A DNA stretch of 64,000 nucleotides from Reyranella soli (GTDB taxonomy: Bacteria; Pseudomonadota; Alphaproteobacteria; Reyranellales; Reyranellaceae): positions 124,001 to 188,000 of the forward strand of contig NZ_BKAJ01000033.1 of the NCBI RefSeq assembly GCF_007992495.1, in the 5' to 3' direction. Each line of letters begins with the position of its first letter. The first letter of the stretch is position 1. This document shows positions 8,063-16,755 of the stretch, in pieces. The notes under the pieces are model-generated. The model made no database searches. It was not told the origin of the DNA and was given only the letters and a program-made list of their open reading frames with translations. The position numbers and the translations under genes are program-made.

Positions 8063-9028
8063 CTATCCCGGCTCGACGCCGGCGCGCTTCACGGCTTCGC
8101 CCCAGGCGGCACAGCCGGTCTTCATGATCTCGGTCAGCTCGGCCGGCGTCGTGCCCGTCGCGAACAGGCCCATGTCCAGAAGCTTCTCCTTGCCTTCGGG
8201 TGTCTGCACCAGCTTGCGGATCTCCGCACTCATGCGCTCGACGATCTCTTTCGGCGTGCCGGCAGGCGCCAGGATCGCATTCCAGCCGGTGAGATTGATC
8301 TTGTAGCCGGCCTCCTCGAAGGTCGGCACGTCGGGCAGGCGCGGCCAGCGCACGGTCGAGGTGACGGCAAGCGGCGTCAGCTTGCCGCCCGAGATGGCAG
8401 GCCCGCCGGCGGCGAGATCCTGGATGGTCATCGGGATGTGGCCAGCCAGCGTGTCCTGGATCGCCGGGCCCGCGCCCTTGTAGGGCACGTGCGTCATGTC
8501 GAGCCTCTCCGCCTGGTTCAGCATCTCGTCCCAGATGTGCGACGACGAGCCGTTGCCGAACGAGGCGAAGCTCACCTTGCCCTTGCGCTCGCGCGCCCAG
8601 GCGACGAACTCCTTCACCGACTTGGGCCCCAAGGTCGGCGGCACGACCATGGCAAGCGGCGCCAGACCATGCTGCGTCACCGGTACGAAGTCCTTGAAGC
8701 CGTCATAGGGCAGCTTCTTGTAGACGTAGGGGTTGATGCACATCATCGACGAGTTGACGTACAGGAACGTGTAGCCGTCGGGCGGTGCATTCTTCGCGAT
8801 CTCCGCGCCCACCATGCCCTGCGCGCCGGGCTTGTTCTCGACGATCACCTGCTGGCCGAGCACTGCACTCAGCTTGTCGGCGAAGTAGCGCGACACGACG
8901 TCGGTCTGCCCGGCCGGCGGATAGGGCGCGATCAGCTTGATCGGCTTGTTCGGCCACGCTTGCGCCGAAGCCTCGGTGGCGAACAGCAGCAATCCGCCGG
9001 CAAGCGCGGCGAGCATCTTCCGTGTCAT
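8063..9028 (-). CDS. TctC/Bug family periplasmic solute-binding receptor
   Basis: A 321-residue protein with a signal peptide (MTRKMLAALAGGLLLF, likely cleaved after ASAQA). It shows Bug/TctC hallmarks: WPNKPIKLIAPYPPAGQTD near the N terminus, a VIVENKPGAQGMVGAE segment and HVPYKGAGPAIQD near the middle. Members bind organic acids such as tricarboxylates in the periplasm for TctAB transporters. No tctA or tctB lies nearby, so this is an orphan receptor, as is common in bacteria with many Bug paralogues. The ligand cannot be read from sequence. The 3' end abuts the palindromic repeat. Confidence 0.92.
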   Translation of the reverse strand: MTRKMLAALAGGLLLFATEASAQAWPNKPIKLIAPYPPAGQTDVVSRYFADKLSAVLGQQVIVENKPGAQGMVGAEIAKNAPPDGYTFLYVNSSMMCINPYVYKKLPYDGFKDFVPVTQHGLAPLAMVVPPTLGPKSVKEFVAWARERKGKVSFASFGNGSSSHIWDEMLNQAERLDMTHVPYKGAGPAIQDTLAGHIPMTIQDLAAGGPAISGGKLTPLAVTSTVRWPRLPDVPTFEEAGYKINLTGWNAILAPAGTPKEIVERMSAEIRKLVQTPEGKEKLLDMGLFATGTTPAELTEIMKTGCAAWGEAVKRAGVEPG

Positions 9029-9061
9029 TGAATATCCTCCCGACGGAAAACTAGCCGCCGG

Positions 9062-10045
9062 TCAGTCGCCTGCCAACTTTCGCCAGGCGGCGGCGATCGC
9101 AGCCGTCGCCGGAGGATCGGCGATCATGCCGAGATGAGTCTCGTTCGGCACGATGGTCACGCCGATGCGCGGATTGACCGTTTGCAGCATCGGCTTGAAC
9201 TGATCGGCATTGAACAGCTCGTCGTTGGCGCCGACCACGATCTCGGTCGGCGCCGTTATGCGCGCCAGCACACCGCGCCAGTCGCGCTCGAGCTGCAGGC
9301 TCGCCGCCAAGCGGAAGGAATAGACAGGTGTGCGACGGTCGCTCGGCTTGGCGTCGGTCGCGAAGTGGACGGCGGGCAAGTCCTGGAACCAGCCGAGACC
9401 GATGCTGCTGAGCAGCGACAGCGCGATGACGCGCGGCACGGCGACGCCGGCCCAGCCGCCGGAGTTCGGCTTGTTGGTCGGCGAGTCCTGGCCGATGTAG
9501 GGCGAGATCGCGAGGTAGTCGTTGAACAGGGCAGCCTGCCGGCCGCCGGCGATACGGAGCGCGAAGCCACCGCCGGAGGAGAAGCCCATCAGCGTTCGAT
9601 GCACGCTCGGCTTGTCGAGGCCCAGTTCTTTGACGAGGTCGGCGAGATCGTCGTCGAGCTGGCCGAGATAGGAGACGTCGCCGTTGGCGGTGCCGCTGCC
9701 GCCATGGCCGCGCAGGTCGATGGCATAGACGCTGGCGCCGGCAGCCTGCAGCGCCTGGGCGAGCTTCAGCATCGAGGCGTCCGTGGCGCTCGAGCCGTGC
9801 ACCAGGACGACGGCGCGATCAGGGCGGGCGGGATAGGCGCGGTAGTTCAACGGGGCTCCGTCGCGCGCCTTGAGAGTCTGCAGTTTGGGCAGTTCGGCGA
9901 AGTTCCACTGGGCGATGCCGGGGACCGAGTTGCCGGCGGCCAGTACGGGCGGCGCGGCGGGTGCATTGAAGGCGATGACGGCGGCGAAGGCGCCGACGAC
10001 GATAGGGACGAGCACGCCGGTGGCGATGAGGAGGCGACGGAACAT
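9062..10045 (-). CDS. Alpha/beta hydrolase with N-terminal membrane anchor
   Basis: A 327-residue protein starting MFRRLLIATGVLVP. One N-terminal hydrophobic helix (about 4-28) probably anchors it, with the catalytic domain in the periplasm. The hydrolase core has a VLVHGSSATD oxyanion region, IDLRGHGGSG and the nucleophile elbow GFSSGGG. The Asp is probably in VVGANDELF, and the catalytic His lies in PNETHLGM near the C terminus. The substrate is unknown; the closest architecture is the serine aminopeptidase S33/lysophospholipase-like group. I chose ATG 10045 over an upstream ATG because the longer version adds only a polar, poorly conserved-looking extension. Confidence 0.85.
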   Translation of the reverse strand: MFRRLLIATGVLVPIVVGAFAAVIAFNAPAAPPVLAAGNSVPGIAQWNFAELPKLQTLKARDGAPLNYRAYPARPDRAVVLVHGSSATDASMLKLAQALQAAGASVYAIDLRGHGGSGTANGDVSYLGQLDDDLADLVKELGLDKPSVHRTLMGFSSGGGFALRIAGGRQAALFNDYLAISPYIGQDSPTNKPNSGGWAGVAVPRVIALSLLSSIGLGWFQDLPAVHFATDAKPSDRRTPVYSFRLAASLQLERDWRGVLARITAPTEIVVGANDELFNADQFKPMLQTVNPRIGVTIVPNETHLGMIADPPATAAIAAAWRKLAGD

Positions 10046-10119
10046 GGGGCGACTATGGGCTGTCGACGTTCGCGATCCATGGTCGTTTCGCGAATTCGCC
10101 GTGCATTTCACGAAGCGTC

Positions 10120-10217
10120 GGAGCGCGGGCCTCTGGCCCGCTCATGATTCATGCTCTTTCGGACCGCCGGCCTCGGGCCGGCATCATGATCATGAGCGGG
10201 CCGGAGGCCCGCGCTCC
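10120..10217. repeat. Dispersed GC-rich palindrome, copy 2 (compound, with inner hairpin)
   Basis: A left arm at 10120-10148 and a right arm at 10189-10217 are near-complementary over 29 bases and carry the same core as copy 1. Between them is a second hairpin (GCCGGCC-TCG-GGCCGGC at 10166-10182). The element fills most of the gap between the molybdenum hydroxylase gene, which ends at 10220, and the hydrolase that starts at 10045, both on the minus strand. It could terminate or attenuate read-through. Confidence 0.88.
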
Positions 10218-10219
10218 CG

Positions 10220-12505
10220 CTAGCGCCCGTTTATCGCCCGCCACACCTTGTGCGCCGTGATCGGCATGTCGATATGGCGCACACCGAGCGCCCGAAGGGC
10301 ATCGAGCACGGCGTTGGCGATGGCGGCCGGGGCGCCGTTGGTCGGCAGTTCGCCGACGCCCTTCAAGCCCATGAAGTTGTTGGACGAGGCCGTGGCGATG
10401 GTCTCGACCTGCAGGGACGGGGTGTCGTCGGCGCGCGGCAGGGCGTAGTCCATCAGGGTACCGCTCAGCAGCTGGCCGCTCTCCTCGTCGTAGACCGCCT
10501 CTTCCAGCAGCGCATTGCCCAGGCCGTGGACGATGCCGCCATGGACCTGGCCCACCAGAAGCCGCGGATTGACCACGGTGCCGCAGTCGGCGACCTCGGT
10601 CAGGCGATCGACGCGCACCACGCCGGTCTCGGGATCGACCTCGACCTCGCAGACCATGACGCCGGTGGGGAAGGATTCGATCTTGTCGCCGAACAGCGCG
10701 TCGCCGGTGAACGGCTTGGCGGCCGCCAGCTCGAACAGGCCGATGCGCCGGTCGGTGCCGACGACCTCGAAGCTGCCGTCGCGATAGGCGATGTCGGCCG
10801 GCGCCGTCTCCAGCCGCTCGGCCGCAAGGTCGCGGCCGCGCTGGATCACGACGTCGGCGGCGCGCTTCAAGGTCGTGCCGCTGATGATGGTCGAGGACGA
10901 GCCGCCGGTGCCGCCGCCGTGCGGGATGCTGCGCGTGTCGCCCTGGCGCACTTCTATGCGGTCCATCGGCACGCCGAGCGACGCCGCCAGGATCTGGGCG
11001 AACACCGTCTCGTGGCCCTGGCCCTGGCTTTGTGTTCCCACGCTTGCCACCAGCCGGTCGGGCCCGACTTGCACCACGACGTGCTCATCGGCGATCCCGC
11101 CGGTGCCGTGGAGATGACAGGCGAGGCCCAGTCCGCGCCGCTTGCCCGCGGCTTCGCTCGCCGCACGACGCGCCGTAAAGCGCGGCTCGTCGGCGGCCTT
11201 CAATGCCGTCTCGAACAGCTGCACGCAGTCGGCGGCGTCATAGGTGTAGCCGCTCGCCGCCGCGTACGGCATCTCGTCGGCCTTGAGCAGGTTCAGACGG
11301 CGCAGCTCGGCCGGCGTGTGGCCGGTCTCATGGGCGGCGAGATCGACCAGGCGCTCCAGCAGGAACAATGCCTCGGGCTTGCCGGCGCCGCGGATGGCGT
11401 CGACCGGCACGGTGTTAGTGAAGACACAGTCGAAGTCGATGCGGATCGCCGGGATGCGGTAGAGGCCGGAGATCACCTTGGCCAGGCCCGTGGTCGGGAT
11501 GGTCGGCGCGAACATCGAGACATAGGCGCCGTAGTTGGCCTCGGCCTTGACGCGCACCGCCAAGAATTTGCCTTGTGCATCGAGCGCGAGTTCGCCGCTG
11601 GCAACAAGGTCGCGGGCATGGCTGTCGCTTTGCGTCAGCTCGGCGCGCTCGCAGGTCCAGCGCAGGCCGCGCTTGAGCTTGCGGGTGGCCCAGGCGATCA
11701 GTGTCGATTCGGCATAGATCGGATATTTCGGCCCGAAGCCGCCGCCGACATCCTCGGTAACAAGACGAAGCTTGTCCTTGGGCACGTTCAGCACGCGCTC
11801 GCACATCAGGCGATGCGGGATCTGCACGCCCTGCGAGGAGAAGGTGACGGTCACGAGGTCGTCGGCGTCGTCGTAGGCCGACCACGCCGCGCGCGTCTCC
11901 ATGTAGTGCACGATCTGGCGCGGCGAGCGGATGGACAAGGTCGAGACGTGCGCGGCGCGCGCGAAGGCGGCATCGGTCGCCGCCGCGTCGCCCTTGCCCC
12001 ATCGGCACATCAGGTTGCCCGCCACGTCGTCATGGACCAGCGGTGCATCGGGAGCGAGGGCCTGCGCGGCCGTGACGACGGCGGGCAGCGTCTCGTAGTC
12101 GATCTCCAGCAGTTCGGCCGCGTCGCGCGCCTGGTCGAGGGTTTCGGCCGTGATCATGGCGACGATGTCGCCGACATGGCGCACCTTGCCCGGCGGCATC
12201 GGCAGATGCTCGGGCTCGCGATGGCGGTTGCCGGCCGCGTCCTTGATCTCACTGATCGCCGGCAGATGGCCGACCTTGTCGGCTACAAGGTCATCGGCGG
12301 TGTAGATCGCCGCAATGCCGGGCGAGGCTAGGGCCGACGCCTTGTCGATGCCGGCGAGGCGCGCATGGGCGTGCGGCGAGCGCACGAACAGGACAGCCAG
12401 CGCACCGGCCGGCGCGGTGTTGTCGGCATAACGGCCGCGGCCGGTCAGCAGGCGGCGGTCCTCACGCCGCATCAGCGGCTGGCCAAGAGCAACTGGAGCA
12501 TTCAT
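10220..12505 (-). CDS. Xanthine dehydrogenase/CoxL family molybdopterin-binding large subunit (orphan)
   Basis: A 761-residue catalytic subunit of the molybdenum hydroxylase family (aldehyde/xanthine/CO dehydrogenase type). It shows an N-terminal hammerhead domain (RREDRRLLTGRGRYADN, FVRSPHAHARL) and the molybdopterin-binding part with EDVGGGFGPK, DAIRGAGKPEA, GTQSQGQGHET and GGGTGGSSST. A C-terminal KGVGELPTNGAP carries the likely catalytic Glu. The active-site loop reads IRGAGKPE, not the AYxCSFR loop of true CO dehydrogenase, so this is a form II or aldehyde-oxidase-like enzyme of unknown substrate. The usual FAD and 2Fe-2S subunits are not adjacent. I chose ATG 12505 (MNAPVALGQPLMRRED) on family N termini. 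Confidence 0.9.
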   Translation of the reverse strand: MNAPVALGQPLMRREDRRLLTGRGRYADNTAPAGALAVLFVRSPHAHARLAGIDKASALASPGIAAIYTADDLVADKVGHLPAISEIKDAAGNRHREPEHLPMPPGKVRHVGDIVAMITAETLDQARDAAELLEIDYETLPAVVTAAQALAPDAPLVHDDVAGNLMCRWGKGDAAATDAAFARAAHVSTLSIRSPRQIVHYMETRAAWSAYDDADDLVTVTFSSQGVQIPHRLMCERVLNVPKDKLRLVTEDVGGGFGPKYPIYAESTLIAWATRKLKRGLRWTCERAELTQSDSHARDLVASGELALDAQGKFLAVRVKAEANYGAYVSMFAPTIPTTGLAKVISGLYRIPAIRIDFDCVFTNTVPVDAIRGAGKPEALFLLERLVDLAAHETGHTPAELRRLNLLKADEMPYAAASGYTYDAADCVQLFETALKAADEPRFTARRAASEAAGKRRGLGLACHLHGTGGIADEHVVVQVGPDRLVASVGTQSQGQGHETVFAQILAASLGVPMDRIEVRQGDTRSIPHGGGTGGSSSTIISGTTLKRAADVVIQRGRDLAAERLETAPADIAYRDGSFEVVGTDRRIGLFELAAAKPFTGDALFGDKIESFPTGVMVCEVEVDPETGVVRVDRLTEVADCGTVVNPRLLVGQVHGGIVHGLGNALLEEAVYDEESGQLLSGTLMDYALPRADDTPSLQVETIATASSNNFMGLKGVGELPTNGAPAAIANAVLDALRALGVRHIDMPITAHKVWRAINGR

Positions 12506-12642
12506 GCGGTCGGGTATACCGGCTTTTGCAGCCGGCACGTGACGATGAAAATCTGGGGCTGGGATTACTCCTGTTCCTGGCGTCGGGCTCTTGGCGTTGG
12601 GGGGCCTTGCAGCCGGCGCACGGGCATGGCAACTCGGTTGCC

Positions 12643-13275
12643 ATGGATAGCATTGTGGTCCTCATCAGCGTCTTCGCCGTCTTCATCCCCGCACTCATCC
12701 TGCCCGGGCCGGACTTCGTTGCCGTCGTGCGCTCATCCATGACCCACGGCACGCGCGCCGGGCTGTTGACGACGCTCGGCGTGTCGACCGGCCTCTGCAT
12801 GTACTCGACGCTCAGCCTTTTGGGCCTGTCGGCCATCCTGGCGGAGTACCAGTGGCTCACCTGGACGGTGCGCGTGCTGGGCGGCTGCTATCTCGCCTAC
12901 CTGGGCATCAAGCTTCTGCGGGCCAAGCCGCAGACCATCGACCTCGATCAGGAGCCGCGTCGACCCGCCGGCGCGCGTGCGATCCTGTTCGGCTTCCTGG
13001 TGACGCTGACCAACCCCAAGGCGATCGTACTGTTCGCCAGCGTGTTCGCCACGGCGGTTACGGCTTCAACGCCGACCTGGCTGATGGTCCTGATGATCGG
13101 CCTCGTGACGGCATCGTCCTTGATCTGGTATTCCTGCGTCAGCCTGTTCATGTCCTCCGGCCCGGTGATGCGGCGTTTCCAGAACGCGCGGCACTGGATC
13201 GAGCGGGCGGCAGGCGTCTGCTTCATCGGTCTCGGCGGCAAGGTTTTGGCCGACGCCGGGAGACCGATATCGTAA
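12643..13275 (+). CDS. LysE/RhtB family amino-acid exporter
   Basis: A 210-residue inner-membrane protein with about six hydrophobic segments. It has the LysE/RhtB N-terminal signature (ALILPGPDFVAVVRSSMTHG), a GCYLAYLGIKLLR segment after helix 3, and FLVTLTNPKAIVLF in the middle. Such proteins export amino acids or their derivatives by proton antiport. The preceding 137-bp gap, divergent from the molybdenum hydroxylase gene, holds no recognised gene. ATG 12643 gives a normal family length; upstream in-frame codons would only add a Trp-rich non-family extension. Substrate unknown. Confidence 0.9.
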   Translation: MDSIVVLISVFAVFIPALILPGPDFVAVVRSSMTHGTRAGLLTTLGVSTGLCMYSTLSLLGLSAILAEYQWLTWTVRVLGGCYLAYLGIKLLRAKPQTIDLDQEPRRPAGARAILFGFLVTLTNPKAIVLFASVFATAVTASTPTWLMVLMIGLVTASSLIWYSCVSLFMSSGPVMRRFQNARHWIERAAGVCFIGLGGKVLADAGRPIS

Positions 13276-13325
13276 GCTTGCGTAACTGAGTGCTGGGCTT
13301 CCAACTGGACGAGGGGTCATCCGCC

Positions 13326-13469
13326 ATGTCCGAGCCGCCACCGAATCGCAATCCCGCCTTTCAAGCCGTCATCAGGCGGCTGCTTGCCAGACGGCCGCCG
13401 CAGGCCAGGAGCGCGCCCGGCAAGAGCCAGGCGCGCTCCTCGTCGAAGAAGAAACCCCGGGCGGCTTGA
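13326..13469 (+). CDS. Small basic hypothetical protein (47 aa)
   Basis: An open frame from ATG 13326 to TGA 13469 that begins MSEPPPNRNPAF, continues with an amphipathic VIRRLLARRPPQ stretch and ends in a Lys/Arg/Ser-rich tail (SSSKKKPRAA). It fits tightly between the LysE gene and the convergent threonine aldolase, leaving 3 bp before the aldolase stop. The composition suggests nucleic-acid or ribosome contact, but no family was recognised and the upstream SD is weak. It may be a chance frame. Confidence 0.4.
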   Translation: MSEPPPNRNPAFQAVIRRLLARRPPQARSAPGKSQARSSSKKKPRAA

Positions 13470-13472
13470 GCG

Positions 13473-14516
13473 CTACGCGGCCAGCGCGTCGCTGATCACC
13501 TTCAGGGCGGTGTCGATGTCCTTGCGGTTGACGTCGAGATGCGTCACCGCACGGATGCGCGTCGCGGTGTTGGCGCCGATGCCGACGCCGCGCTCGCGGC
13601 AGGCGTCGACGAGCTTGGCCGAGGTCCAGCCGGGCTTGGTGATCTCGAAGAACACCAGGTTGGTCTCCATGCGCGGCACGTCGATCTGGATGCCCTTGAT
13701 GTTGGCCAGCCCCTCGGAGAGGTGCCGGGCATTGTCGTGGTCCTCGGCCAGGCGATCCCAGTTGTGCTCCAGCGCATAGAGCGCGGCGGCGGCGATCACG
13801 CCGGACTGGCGCATCGAGCCGCCCAGCATCTGCTTCTGGCGCCACGCCTCCTTGATCAACGCCTTGTCGCCCGCGAGGCTAGCGCCGACCGGCGCGCCCA
13901 GGCCCTTGGTGTAATCGAGCCACAACGAATCGACGCAGGCCGCATAGTCGCTGGCCTTCACGCCGGACTTCACCGAGGCATTGCAGAGCCGTGCGCCGTC
14001 CATGTGCAGTGCCACACCTGCGTCGCGCGCCACCTTGGCCACGCCCTGCATGGTGGCAAGCGGCCATACCGTGCCGAAGCCGCCATTGGACGTGTTCTCG
14101 ATCGAGACCAGGCGCGAGCGCGGGGCGTTGCGGCTGTTGGGGTCGCGCAGCGCGGCCTTGACCTGCTCGCCAGTGAACACGCCGTTCGGGCCTTCGATCG
14201 GCCGGATCATGACGCCGGAATTGGCGGCCGGGCCGCCGGTCTCGGCGTTGATGATGTGGGCGGTGCGGTCGGCGATCACCTCGTCACCCAGCCGGCAATG
14301 CACGCGGATGGCGATCTGGTTGGCCATGGTGCCGCTCGGCAGGAAGACGGAATCCTCCTTGCCCAAAAGCTCGCAAACGCGCTCGCGCAACCGGTTGACC
14401 GTGGGGTCTTCCATTTTCTGCTCGTCGCCGACTTCGGCGTCGGCCATGGCCTTCCGCATGCCGGGTGAGGGCTTGCTCTTGGTGTCGCTGTAAAGATCGA
14501 TGAAACGGTTTTGCAT
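13473..14516 (-). CDS. ltaE: Low-specificity L-threonine aldolase
   Basis: A 347-residue fold-type I PLP enzyme that splits L-threonine or allo-threonine into glycine and acetaldehyde in the cytoplasm. It begins with a DLYSDTKSKPSPGMRKAM segment typical of the family. It contains LPSGTMANQIAI, the PLP-contacting HMDGARLCNA, and DYTKGLGAPVG with the Schiff-base lysine. Length and motif order match known LtaE proteins. It is divergent from the enoyl-CoA hydratase gene with a 54-bp gap; no shared pathway is obvious. Confidence 0.92.
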   Translation of the reverse strand: MQNRFIDLYSDTKSKPSPGMRKAMADAEVGDEQKMEDPTVNRLRERVCELLGKEDSVFLPSGTMANQIAIRVHCRLGDEVIADRTAHIINAETGGPAANSGVMIRPIEGPNGVFTGEQVKAALRDPNSRNAPRSRLVSIENTSNGGFGTVWPLATMQGVAKVARDAGVALHMDGARLCNASVKSGVKASDYAACVDSLWLDYTKGLGAPVGASLAGDKALIKEAWRQKQMLGGSMRQSGVIAAAALYALEHNWDRLAEDHDNARHLSEGLANIKGIQIDVPRMETNLVFFEITKPGWTSAKLVDACRERGVGIGANTATRIRAVTHLDVNRKDIDTALKVISDALAA

Positions 14517-14570
14517 GGCGTGTCAGGTTCTCCTGCTCCACCATAGCGGCAATCGGCAGGTGGAGGAAAC

Positions 14571-15401
14571 ATGAGCCAGTTTGCGGCCCAGCCCGCAGCT
14601 TCGGTAATGCCGGAAGAGCTGCTCTACGGCGTCGACGGCGCCATCGCCACCGTCACGCTGAATGCACCGCAGCGTATGAACACCATCTCCGGCCCGATGC
14701 TGAAACAGCTCACCGATGCATTGGTGCGGGCCAATGAGGATCGCGAGGTGCGCGCCGTCATCCTGACCGGCACCGGCCGCGCCTTCTGCGCCGGCCTCAA
14801 TCTCGAGGCGCAGAGCAGGGGCACCGACAATCTCAGCGTCGGCTCGGGCGCCACGCCGACCAACATCGACCTGCGCAACACGCCGCCGCCGGTTCTACAT
14901 GCCATGGACAAGCCGGTGATCGCCGCGCTGAACGGCTCGGCCGCGGGCTACGGCCTTGACCTGGCGCTGGGCGCCGACATCCGAGTCATGGCGCAGTCGG
15001 CCAAGCTCGCGGCGTCCTATGCCAAGCGCGGCGTGCTGCCGGAATCGGGCGGCACGTGGTACCTGCCGCGCATGTTGGGCTGGGCCAAGGCGGCCGAGCT
15101 GATCTTCACCGGCCGAACCCTCAATGCCGCGCAGTCGCTGGAGATCGGCCTGGTGAACAGGGTCGTGCCCGATACCGAGGTGCTAGGCGCCGCGCGCGAG
15201 CTTGCGTTGGAGATCGCAGCCAACGCGCCGCTCGCCATCCAGGCGGCCAAGCGCATGATGCGCATGGCCTGGAACGAGCCGTTCAACGAGCACGTCCATC
15301 ACGTCTTCCTGCAGCTCCTGCCGTTGATGCAGACCGAGGACATGAAGGAGGGCATCAAGGCCTTCCTGGAGAAGCGCGAGCCGCAGTTCAAGGGACGCTG
15401 A
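14571..15401 (+). CDS. Enoyl-CoA hydratase/isomerase (crotonase) family protein
   Basis: A 276-residue crotonase-fold enzyme. Visible features are TVTLNAPQRMNTIS near the N terminus, the oxyanion-hole stretch ILTGTGRAFCAGLNLE, and GSAAGYGLDLALGADIRVM. A further segment, AKRGVLPESGGTWYLPRMLGWAKA, carries the position of the second catalytic Glu and supports hydratase-type chemistry. Such enzymes act on acyl-CoA thioesters in beta-oxidation or aromatic degradation. It is followed after about 120 bp by a luciferase-like monooxygenase and a hydrolase, and could belong to one catabolic unit with them. Confidence 0.9.
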   Translation: MSQFAAQPAASVMPEELLYGVDGAIATVTLNAPQRMNTISGPMLKQLTDALVRANEDREVRAVILTGTGRAFCAGLNLEAQSRGTDNLSVGSGATPTNIDLRNTPPPVLHAMDKPVIAALNGSAAGYGLDLALGADIRVMAQSAKLAASYAKRGVLPESGGTWYLPRMLGWAKAAELIFTGRTLNAAQSLEIGLVNRVVPDTEVLGAARELALEIAANAPLAIQAAKRMMRMAWNEPFNEHVHHVFLQLLPLMQTEDMKEGIKAFLEKREPQFKGR

Positions 15402-15519
15402 TGCAGTTGAGTGCCAGCGGAATGGCCCAGAACGCCCTCGCTGGTTCGCACTACGATATCGAGCGGGCATCTCGACGGCCAGCGTCGGTGCCGTACAATG
15501 ACGGCAACGGAGCACGCCG

Positions 15520-16755
15520 ATGAAATTCACCTGGTTCCATCTGATGCCCTGGCCGCACATGCCGGACGACTTCCGCGAGAAGCATCGTTCGGTGTGGGTC
15601 GACCTGCCCAACCGCATGTACGAGCCCGAGCTCGGGCACATCGCCTATCACCAGTATCTCGACCAGCTCGAATATGCCGAGACCGTCGGCTTCGACGGCA
15701 TCGGCGTCAACGAGCACCATGCCAATGCCTACGGCCTGATGCCGTCGCCCAACATCATGGCGGCGACGCTGACGCGGCGAACCTCCAAGGCGGCCCTGGT
15801 CGTGCTGGGCAACTCGATCGCGCTCTACAATCCGCCGCTGCGCGTGGCCGAGGAGATGGCCATGCTCGACGTGCTGTCGGGCGGGCGGCTGGTCGCCGGC
15901 TTCCCGGTCGGCACGTCGATGGACACCAACTATGCCTACGGCACGATCCCAGCGCTGACGCGCGAGAAGTACGCCGAGGCGCATGACCTCATCCGCAAGG
16001 CATGGGCGGCCGATGAGCCGTTCGCCTTCAACGGCCGCTACACCAAGCTGCGCTACGTCAATTGCTGGCCCAAGCCGATCCAGCGGCCGGCGCCGCCGAT
16101 CTTCATTCCCGGCGGTGGCTCGGTCGAGACCTACGACTTCTGCCTCGACAACACCTATTCGTATTCCTACCTGAGCTACTCGGGCTATCTGCGCGCCAAG
16201 CTGCTGATGGACGGCTACTGGAAGCGGGTCGCCGAGCGCAAGGCCGACGAATCGCCCTACCGCGCGGGCTTTGCCCAGGTGATCTGCGTTGCCGATAGCG
16301 ATGCCGAGGCCGAGCGGCTGTACTGGCCGCACGTGAACTACTTCTACAATCGCTGCCTGCACGTCTATCCGGGCTTCGCCGACGCGCCGGGCTATCGCAC
16401 GGTCAAGACCATCCAGACCGGCGCGCTGTCGCAGTTCACCCAGGCCGCGGCGCGCAACTATCCCAGCATGACCTGGAAGGACCTCGTCGACGGCCGCTAT
16501 ATCGTCGCCGGCTCGCCCGAGACGGTGCGCCAGCAGATGGAAGAGCTGATCAAGACCCTGCGCGTCGGCAACATCTTCTGCCTGATGCATGTCGGCAACA
16601 TGCCCAACGACAAGGTGCGCTATTCGACGAGCCTGTTCGCTGAGAAGGTGATGCCACACCTGCGCAACCTGTGGCCCGAGTGGAAGAACCACGACGACCG
16701 CTTCTGGATGCACCCGATGAACGAGCCTGTGCCGCTGAAGGTCGCCGCGGAATGA
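15520..16755 (+). CDS. LLM class flavin-dependent oxidoreductase (bacterial luciferase-like)
   Basis: A 411-residue TIM-barrel monooxygenase of the luciferase-like family. Family marks include the N-terminal barrel strand KFTWFHLMPWP, the ETVGFDGIGVNEHHAN motif, a region around NSIALYNPPLRVAEEMAMLD and GGRLVAGFPVG. The C-terminal GSPETVRQQMEELI is typical of the F420/FMN branch. Members oxidise a carbonyl or heteroatom substrate with reduced flavin and oxygen. The stop overlaps the start of an alpha/beta hydrolase (ATGA, 16752-16755), so the pair probably acts in sequence, the hydrolase opening an ester or ring product. Substrate unknown. Confidence 0.92.
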   Translation: MKFTWFHLMPWPHMPDDFREKHRSVWVDLPNRMYEPELGHIAYHQYLDQLEYAETVGFDGIGVNEHHANAYGLMPSPNIMAATLTRRTSKAALVVLGNSIALYNPPLRVAEEMAMLDVLSGGRLVAGFPVGTSMDTNYAYGTIPALTREKYAEAHDLIRKAWAADEPFAFNGRYTKLRYVNCWPKPIQRPAPPIFIPGGGSVETYDFCLDNTYSYSYLSYSGYLRAKLLMDGYWKRVAERKADESPYRAGFAQVICVADSDAEAERLYWPHVNYFYNRCLHVYPGFADAPGYRTVKTIQTGALSQFTQAAARNYPSMTWKDLVDGRYIVAGSPETVRQQMEELIKTLRVGNIFCLMHVGNMPNDKVRYSTSLFAEKVMPHLRNLWPEWKNHDDRFWMHPMNEPVPLKVAAE

